DNA from: Saccoglossus kowalevskii
Lineage: Eukaryota; Hemichordata; Enteropneusta; Harrimaniidae
Reading direction: 5' to 3'
Length of the DNA stretch: 16,308 bases
Assembly: GCF_000003605.2 (NCBI RefSeq)
Contig: NW_003143300.1
Span: 275,964 to 292,271 of the forward strand
Shown: positions 9,140 through 16,308 of the stretch, in pieces
Layout: every line of letters begins with the position of its first letter
Position numbering within the stretch: position 1 is the first letter of the stretch
Notes under the pieces: generated by a model
The model's input: the letters and a program-made list of their open reading frames with translations, nothing else
Database searches by the model: none
Told to the model about the DNA's origin: nothing
Made by a program: the position numbers and the translations under genes

Positions 9140-11428
9140 GCTACAACAAGGTAACACATGGAGATAACACATGGACTTTGAATATACATGTACGATCGCA
9201 GCCCGGCAACCATGTCACTAATCGTAAATTCGTATACTACACTTGAAACCCTCGCACTTGTCAACACAGAAGTAGACCAACTTATAACAGTGCGTGTATG
9301 GTAAATAATGTGAGACTATATTGCTACGTCGCATACCAGTCGTGGCGACACCTTCGAGATCGCTGCGTTATATATACATATACTTGAGGTTGCATTTAAC
9401 CATAGAGGAACTGTGATTTAACACACAGTACGCGTGTCACCAATCTGTATAGAAATGTTTTGTATAAACTTGCTTGGTCAATTCTACTCTCAAAACAAGC
9501 ACAATGAAGGAGGGATTATCAGAATAACCACTTTGCTAATCTTCTTTCAGTTACTTGAACACTGACGGAGATGTCTTCTTCCAGTCTCAATTGAACACTG
9601 CACATGACTGAATGCTAGGTTGCATACATTTTTTGCGTCCTGCTTATTTTTCAGGGGTGAAAAATGTATCAAAATATGTGTTTCAAAAGTGTCATAATTA
9701 TTGCTATGGACAAAAATCACCATTAAAGTTTCTTTATTGTGTCCACTTTGGAAAAATTTTCATAAGAATCCATGTTAAGCATTATTTCATAAAAATATAA
9801 TAGTACTCATAATTTCCAGCTTATAACTACATATTTATTACCACGAAATTTTGATAAATGATTGCTAGCAACTTGCTATTTCATGTACGGATATTTGGGT
9901 CATTTTTTACGAGACTGAAGTAGTTCATTGACCATATATTTTTATGGGGGTTTTCTGAACATCTTGTAGAAACCATAGAAACCTGATCATCACCCTTAAT
10001 GGTATCCAACTATTTCAGGTTGAAAACCGAAGCTGATAAAAGTAGTTCTCCGTCACCACTTTATAACTACTTTATTCCATATGGCACAATGATCCCCCAA
10101 ACAGCCATCTTTCCATTACAACAAATTAAATTGTTAATCGCTGTCTAATGGTATGATGTATAATGATGAAGGTTAACGTTACCGATCACTGTTATCACGA
10201 AATTTACGGACATGCTCAACGGCATTTGACACGACAGTTACCAGGCAGCCAATGTGTGCCGGTACATATAAACAATCGTTGCTATGGGCAACTATCTGAA
10301 TAGATTATACACTTTACCCGACAAGAGCAATACACTGATTGAAGTCGTTTATAACACACATATAGCGTGGACAAGGAAAGCGAAGTCAATCACCTTACGT
10401 ATATGCAATTAAAAGACAAACCAGGTGCAAGACAACGAGTTCGTAAGTACGATCCATATGGAAATACGGGCGTAGACCAAGGTAGCATGAATACAAATAA
10501 AGCAATTAGCTAACCATACTATTACTGGTTCTGGCGATAAACGTCATGAAGATAAAGAATTGAATTAGGCCAGACAGAACCAGGTACCAGCACCTCACTT
10601 TGGTTCTGGTGGAACAGAAAGGAACAATCAGGAACATCTACCAGCAAAACCTATTAGCGTTCGTTAACATTGTAACATTGCGTTATATACATTAGCAGCT
10701 AGAATTTGTGCTCCTCGGTTATTATGTTTTTTGTTATTGTATATACTTAGTATAGTAATAATATAATATTATATACAACATACATATACAAAGTATGATT
10801 GCCTGTATAACTAAATTACCGGGAACAAATGTTCACTCATTGGTCATTTCACTAGTACACGTGTGCCTACGGTAATCATTCTTTGTAACGAAAGTACTTA
10901 CTTAAATAGTACTTTTCAACAAGAGTTTCAAAAATGTACGAAGTTGTATACAGGCTGTTTAAATTATCACCAAATATATCTTAGAAACAACTCCCATTTG
11001 CTAAGAGTATTTGAGGTAGGAATTACAAAAAGGAACACCGTATCATTACTACATTAGAAGCACATCTCCAAATCATAGAAATATTTTTTTATTTTGACTA
11101 TAAACTTGCTCTGTATTTTACTACGGTATTCAAACCAACTACTGCAAGCAACGATCCTGTCGGATCCCAGCGACTATGGTATGAATAAATATATAATTAA
11201 TTAATATCTTTTCCGACATCATCATTATAGTTGTGGTTGCATGTCCCTGTACTGACTGACCTACATCACCCATATTAAGACTACCAGTCGATGGAAATCA
11301 CAGAGATAAATATTGTTCGTATGATATGGTTGTGAGGTATCCACACAACCATTACCCACTCACACACATTCTCAAATAAGTAAAAAAATCAAACAAATGA
11401 ATAAATGAAATAGTCGTTATTACTTTCA
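9140..11428. other. Long AT-rich stretch without an assembled gene
   Basis: About 2.3 kb between two minisatellites. No multi-exon gene can be built. Two isolated plus-strand pieces look exon-like: 9551-9611, after a strong polypyrimidine tract, and 10366-10513, a 48-codon open piece with protein-like composition. No RNA gene or element with terminal inverted repeats is evident. Confidence 0.5.
10366..10513 (+). other. Possible terminal exon (48 codons) with ITIM-like motif
   Basis: After an acceptor-like tatag at 10361-10365 the frame starting GTG at 10367 stays open to TAA at 10511-10513. The peptide is hydrophilic and protein-like. It contains LTYMQL, matching the (I/V/L/S)xYxx(L/V) pattern of inhibitory tyrosine motifs, and ends MNTNKAIS. 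A strong internal GTAAGT donor lies at 10444. The acceptor lacks a good pyrimidine tract and no membrane-spanning exon was found upstream, so this may be a cytoplasmic-tail exon, a remnant, or chance. Confidence 0.25.
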
Positions 11429-11812
11429 GTGATTTCAGACGCTGACACAGGACAAGGAGTACGAGTTATGACGGTAATGATTTCAGACTCTGACACAGGA
11501 CAAGGAGTGCGAGTTATGACGGTAATGATTTCAGACTCTGACACAGGACAAGGAGTACGAGTTATGACGGTAATGATTTCAGACTCTGACACAGGACAAG
11601 GAGTACGAGTTATGACGGTAATGATTTCAGACTCTGACACAGGACAAGGAGTACGAGTTATGACGGCAATGATTTCAGACGCTGACACAGGACAAGGAGT
11701 ACGAGTTATGACGGTAATGATTTCAGACGCTGACACAGGACAAGGAGTACGAGTTATGACGGTAATGATTTCAGACTCTGACACAGGACAAGGAGTACGA
11801 GTTATGACGGTG
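11429..11812. repeat. 48-bp minisatellite, 8 units
   Basis: Eight head-to-tail units of exactly 48 bp start at 11429 and every 48 bp after. Each contains gacacaggacaaggag. Units differ at only a few sites: GCT/TCT in the first third (GCT in units 1, 6 and 7), GTA/GTG in unit 2, and GTA/GCA at the end of unit 5. Because 48 is divisible by 3, the array is open on both strands: 16-residue repeats MISDSDTGQGVRVMTV on plus, TVITRTPCPVSESEII on minus. I treat it as noncoding since neither frame has a supported gene around it. Confidence 0.93.
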
Positions 11813-13516
11813 GTTCTAAGCTATATCCTAGAGGTCATCTCGTTGTACCAAAAGAATATTATATGCTTCATGGTCTAGTAGATTCCATAATATTATTCAG
11901 ATATGTGGACCGAAATAGACGACAGCTCTTTTTAAAAATGAATGACTGCTGAAATTATGCTGCCCGCTTTCTTTGTATTTCACTGGTTCACGCCGTGTCA
12001 TAGCAATATATTTTATATGAAATAATTATTTATTAAATATTTATAATTACACGACTGACTGTAAGTGTCTGATCGATATATCCATCAGATAAACTTACAC
12101 ACAATAACAGTGCGTACTTCATTTGTGTGTGTGTGTGCGTGTGGGTGTGTATCCGTCACGGTGTGTGTTACATGGAATTGATAGCAAGTCGCCATGTGAT
12201 GGCATTTTTAAAATGTTATTTTTGGAAAAAAAATAGTAACCTAGTTTGAAAACCATAAAGAAGAAAATGGAATTTCTGTTCCATGTATTAAAAAAACAAA
12301 CCGACTGCTTTATATGGATATTTACATCTGAGTAATACGACATTACTGCCAGTGTGTTCTTATTGTATTGTTACAGTTAGAATGAAATCTTTAAACAACA
12401 TGCATTTCTTTTATAATATATAGAAAACACACGAATTCATACGTACAAATTCATACGTACAAATTCTCATTGATTCGATAACACAGCCGCATAGTTTCAC
12501 ATAGGTATACATTGAATTTATTTAATTTATAATAGCAGAATATTTCAACTAATTAATTTCTCATTCGTAGAATTGCCAACTAGAGTGGCAATAATCAACA
12601 GATTAGAGGACGAGGGAATACGAATTGACTTATCAAAATATAATTACCTCAATTTAAATCACAAAATAATAATTATCATATAATTAGGTGCATATGTCTT
12701 CATAAATTTCTGAATTTATTCTATTGTCTTTTTATTATTTTACTTTTATTTTATTTATACTTTTGCAATATAGATATTCTTATTGTTATTGTCATAACAA
12801 TTCATGATGTAGACATATTTTAAACTTAGACTCAAATATAATATTGTCAGTGTCAGCATGTAGCCGTGCCATTGTCGTGTACATCAGTTAAAGTATTCTC
12901 TTTAAAATGTGGGTCAATGTTATTTAGACCGTTGTATTTGCACAACGCGGCCTGCATGTGTTGTGACCTTCTTCTCAAGTCAAACCGTCTACCATTTTTA
13001 TACAACGCCACTTTCAAAATGTGTCATTATTGTGTCTTTGTGGAAATTCCAACTCCCCGTTATCTATCCATGTTCTTTTTGCTTAACGAAGACACTGTTA
13101 AAAGTAAAATTGTATCTGCTTGCGATATGAGCAGTCAGTGCCAGTTTAGAGCAGTTCATATAATTTGGCCGCTCACATTAAATGACAAACATGAATTATC
13201 ACAGAGGAGATCTAACTTCAGAAACAAAATAATCGACGTGTACTAAGTATGAACTGACTACTAAAGAAAGTGGTCTCCCTAGTCTTTAATCACACAGAAA
13301 ACAGTTCTAAATGTTTACAGATTAGAAAACAATAACACATACTTCATGCATACTTGACAACACTTCTCAAGACGGGTACCGGGGAACAAATTTTCATGAT
13401 AAATAAAAACAATCGTCACCAACGACTTGAGAACAGTGTCGTTCCACCCCATTACGGCGCGTAGTCCATCTCAACGAACAGTGCTTAACGCGTATCTGGA
13501 AACTGGGAAAGACAAA
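11813..13516. other. AT-rich intergenic region upstream of the membrane-protein gene
   Basis: This contains a (GT)n-like tract at 12124-12150 and a 14-bp direct repeat (attcatacgtacaa) present 2.4 times at 12435-12466. A 126-codon frame at 12866-13246 lacks an initial ATG, overlaps another open frame and shows no domain. The last 80 bases, 13437-13516, stay open in the frame of the downstream gene and could be coding if an upstream exon is spliced in after gaacag. Confidence 0.5.
12124..12150. repeat. (GT)n-like microsatellite
   Basis: About 27 bp of alternating TG with two interruptions (GCG and GGG), followed 10 bp later by a second short GTGTGTGT run. Confidence 0.8.
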
Positions 13517-14889
13517 ATGAGTAGAGCGGGAAAAGCAAGATTGGTTAACTCGTACAAGAGAACATCAAAGAACCAGATAGACGATACTGGAACTACTAAT
13601 ACGGTTCATATGGAAGACATTGGCGTCGATCAACGTAGTCGTACAAGTGCAATGAGCGATGTGAACAGTGTCAACGTTCGCAGTAAAAATTGCGATGATG
13701 TGATCAAACCACCAGAAAATACCCAGGGTGTCAAATCCATACAAGAAAATAGGGAATACTATAAAAGAAAACACGTAGAAGGCAATGTCGACGTTGGCAG
13801 TGAAAATGGCGATGTCGGTCACACCCGAACTGAAAATACTAATGATGTCAAAGCTAGATATGAAAACGGGGGAATTAATCAGAGACAACATGTCCAAAGC
13901 AAAGATCAAACTGGACCTAAAAGTAAAAAAGATGACAACTACAACGGATACTCTAATAAGCATAATGATGACGTAGAAAAGAACGGAGTGAACAACACTA
14001 ACCAGGTACGTACAATAACAGCTGGGTAATGGTTGGTAACAAACGTTATAGAATTTAATTATAAATTACAAATAATATTAAACAAACTGTTTGTGTATTT
14101 TATCATATTGTACCATATATACATATATTTCAGATTCCCAATGGAGGTTACGGTAAAGGTTATGGATTTCAAGGAGACCCACTGTGGATATGTAAACAAA
14201 GTTGGTGGTGGTTGTCTTACTTTCTTGGCGTAGTGACTGGAGCTGTTGTCGTGGGGTTGGTAGTAGGACTCGTTCTCAGCGCTCAATGTAGAGGTAAATT
14301 GTTAATAATCATGAGAACAAATTCTATGTAACTTCGTGGCTACGCTAAACAAAGCTATTATGAGCAAATATTAGTTTAACACGCACTGTAGATGCAAAAC
14401 AAATACACGTGTATAATCAAGTAGGGAAATAACTTCATACCCAATCACAAACTTTAATCTTCATCCATTTAGCATCAGACAATTAATAAATTTATTAGTT
14501 GTCTGAGATTTAGCGAAAGTATTAGCAAAAGAACAATACACAATGAACAATAGACATACACAATATATTACATTGCCAAATCGGGCAGAGGGGGGGGGAT
14601 CTGAAGGTGCACAGTCAAAAGGTGACATCAGTGTGAGCAGATCCTGGCATCATCGTGTTTCTTGTTCATTTCAACTCATGATTTTGGGTTTACTACAAAT
14701 ACAATCTCAGAGGACCTCTTTGACAAGTATTTGGAGTTGATTATACGAGTCACTATTACGGCCGAAGCCACTGAACTGTTTTATTTAACCATTGAGTCGC
14801 CCAGAGCACTAAAAATAGGAGCAAACCACGCCTTCTACGTCACCAAAATACGTCCTTTGACCAGTATGACCTGCAAACCCAATCAGTAA
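13517..14889 (+). CDS. Predicted single-pass membrane protein with duplicated Asn-rich region
   Basis: Three exons, 13517-14005, 14134-14293 and 14711-14889, join in phases 0 and 1 with GT-AG introns (CAG|gtacgt...tttcag; G|gtaaat...ctcag) into 275 codons plus TAA. Residues 1-163 are hydrophilic, rich in Asn, Lys and Asp, with no hydrophobic segment. Within them two ~40-residue blocks (about 51-90 and 91-130) are a diverged tandem duplication, both with SxNxDV, PEN/TEN and VK followed by EN. A Gly/Tyr stretch (164-176) leads to WWW and one membrane span at about 188-213, with small-residue spacing (GVVTGAVVVGLVVGL). Residues 214-275 form a short domain with two predicted strands and one Cys. 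Without a signal peptide, type II topology is likely. The ATG at 13517 has A at -3; the frame is open further up to a TAA at 13400, so an upstream exon could extend it. I do not recognise the family. Confidence 0.65.
14475..14506. repeat. 32-bp near-perfect palindrome in an intron
   Basis: From tcagacaa to ttgtctga the sequence is its own reverse complement around the centre AAATTT, with a single mismatched pair in 32 bp. It lies in the second intron of the membrane-protein gene. It could extrude as a hairpin in DNA or RNA. Confidence 0.85.
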
Positions 14890-15224
14890 GATACTAGAGC
14901 GCGCATCTTCAAATAATAGTCAGTTCGAGTGCATTGATGTATACGTGTATTCCGGTGTTGACTCGGAAAGCTGAGGATCATAGTATTTATATGATCCTGT
15001 AACCCAGTTTTTTCTGGCCAATAGGGAAAACCAGCGTTTTTGCGTTCCTAAAACGCGCAATCCACGTTTTACCGCCGATTTACGTTCGGGTGGAAAATAT
15101 TAAAGCAATTCGTAACGAAATGGGATCTAGTACAATGGTGTATAGAAGAAATAATTTATCAGGACTCTGTGTGATGGCACCAGAGAACAATGACTCATAG
15201 AAATTGGAATACCATTTAATAATC

Positions 15225-15230
15225 AATAAA
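15225..15230 (+). terminator. Possible polyadenylation signal AATAAA
   Basis: First plus-strand AATAAA downstream of the stop codon at 14889, in aatcaataaacac. The distance of about 335 bases is an ordinary 3' UTR length. It is assigned by position only. Confidence 0.3.
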
Positions 15231-15370
15231 CACAATTCCCAGTCTTATCCTGTACGTAACAATACCTTATTATATTATGGATCGACCCTTTACCTTGAAT
15301 ACGGAACTCAACTTGAATACAATTTAAAATGTCGACATGAGGCGTAGACAAAATAATTGTTAAAAAAATA

Positions 15371-15386
15371 CGCTAGGGGGCGCTAA
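15371..15386 (+). promoter_or_regulatory. CTCF-like motif
   Basis: The sequence cgctagggggcgctaa contains AGGGGGCGC, matching the right-hand core of the animal CTCF motif. The left part fits less well, with G in place of the A of CCA. It has the same orientation as the match at 5659. Confidence 0.25.
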
Positions 15387-15728
15387 TATCCATCATATAG
15401 AGGTTGTTGTTTCGGCTATCTTCAAGATGATGTCTTCTTAAAGTGTTTTTAGAATGAAAATTCATCAGAAATGTATCTTCAACATCTCTTGACATATGTT
15501 TATATGGGATCGTATGAAACACAGAGATTCGATCTCACCTCTGTAAGAAGACGCGCTCCCCATTACGTCACGTCTTACTATCCCAAATAAGACAGCTTGA
15601 AATAGGCCTGTAGTGAATGCGCTCTTACAAAGACTAGTTCAAAATGCAAAATCTCTGACGTCAAATACAACGCGTAGAATATAATTCTACATACACATAT
15701 AAAATGTGTAGAATATAATTAAGATATC

Positions 15729-16300
15729 GGAGATGTGCTATACTATATCTGATAGATTGATTTTATCTGGAGATGTGCTATACTATCTGATTGGTTGATT
15801 TTATCTGGAGATGTGCTATACTATCTAATTGGTTGATTTTATCTGGAGATGTGCTATACTATCTGATTGGTTGATTTTATCTGGAGATGTGCTATACTAT
15901 CTGATTGGTTGATTTTACATGGAGATGTGCTATACTATCTGATTGGTTGAGTTTATCTGGAGATGTGCTATACTATCTGATTGGTTGATTTTATCTGGAG
16001 ATGTGCTATACTATCTGATTGGTTGATTTTATCTGGAGATGTGCTATACTATCTGATTGGTTGATTTTATCTGGAGATGTGCTATACTATCTGATTGGTT
16101 GATTTTACATGGAGATGTGCTATACTATCTGATTGGTTGAGTTTATCTGGAGATGTGCTATACTATCTGATTGGTTGATTTTATCTGGAGATGTGCTATA
16201 CTATCTGATTGGTTGATTTTATCTGGAGATGTGCTATACTATTTGATTGGTTGATTTTATCTGGAGATGTGCTATACTATCTGATTGGTTGAGTTTGCAG
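15729..16300. repeat. 38-bp minisatellite, 15 units, each with an inverted CCAAT box
   Basis: Units start at 15729, then 15769 and every 38 bp to 16263; the first is 40 bp and diverged. Each begins ggagatgtgctatactatct, and 12 continue gattggttg, whose reverse complement AACCAATCAG matches the NF-Y consensus. Units 3 and 14 have one change beside the ATTGG. Two variants (TTTTACAT ending one unit, GAGTTT in the next) recur 190 bp apart, so five units form a higher-order repeat that occurs twice (15921-16110 and 16111-16300). The last unit ends in a diverged gagtttgcagg. Confidence 0.95.
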
Positions 16301-16308
16301 GTTACGGG

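Larger units (their letters stand above)
14890..15728. other. 3' flank of the membrane-protein gene
   Basis: No gene seen. AATAAA at 15225-15230 is the first clear plus-strand poly(A) hexamer after the stop codon, about 335 bases away. A stem GCGTTTT/AAAACGC (15034-15040 with 15050-15056) and a palindrome GTAGAAT-ata-ATTCTAC (15674-15690) are present. The first ten bases of that palindrome recur at 15708-15717, just before the 38-bp array. Confidence 0.5.

Noticed and set aside
12866-13246. 126-codon plus-strand frame with several cysteines
   Set aside because: No ATG at the start, no regular cysteine spacing, no supported splice partners; overlapping frame also open.
13565-13963. 132-codon minus-strand frame, rich in Ile/Val/Phe
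   Set aside because: Antisense of the hydrophilic exon 1 of the membrane-protein gene; hydrophobicity is a by-product of its Asn/Asp codons read backwards.

Overview
The window reads as nuclear DNA of a multicellular animal. Coding blocks are short, separated by GT-AG introns, and sit in AT-rich DNA with several different minisatellites and an (AAAT)n microsatellite. One gene encodes a secreted or membrane-anchored protein with two Ly6/uPAR-type (LU) domains, a metazoan family. One start codon has a full GCCACCATGG Kozak context. Nothing looks bacterial: no operons, no Shine-Dalgarno sites. The overall style suggests an invertebrate, perhaps a marine lophotrochozoan, but that is inference and I cannot name a species.

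Layout. Positions 1-100 hold a 31-bp tandem repeat. From 101 to about 2500 I can assemble no gene. From 4780 down to 2507 on the minus strand lies a six-exon gene that reassembles without frame breaks into a 365-residue protein: signal peptide, linker, two 12-cysteine LU domains, and a hydrophobic C-terminal segment compatible with GPI anchoring. Both domains are cut by introns at the same two places, so they arose by an internal exon-set duplication. From 7601 down to 6425, also minus strand, lies a two-coding-exon gene for an unrecognised 356-residue protein with an acidic run and a helical C-terminus. From 8497 to 9139 there is a degenerate ~30-bp repeat and then a CpG-rich 28-bp minisatellite. 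About 2.3 kb of mostly empty AT-rich DNA follows, with weak hints of single exons, and then a 48-bp minisatellite at 11429-11812. On the plus strand, 13517-14889 holds a three-exon gene for a predicted single-pass membrane protein with a duplicated Asn-rich region. The window closes with a 38-bp minisatellite (15729-16300) in which nearly every unit carries an inverted CCAAT box.

The three genes show no obvious functional link. The two with membrane or secretory features (LU protein and single-pass protein) could be surface molecules, but nothing in the window ties them together. The most distinctive observations are the phase-0, three-exons-per-domain LU architecture, the two orphan proteins, and the phased CCAAT array. 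I did not find a convincing multi-gene system.
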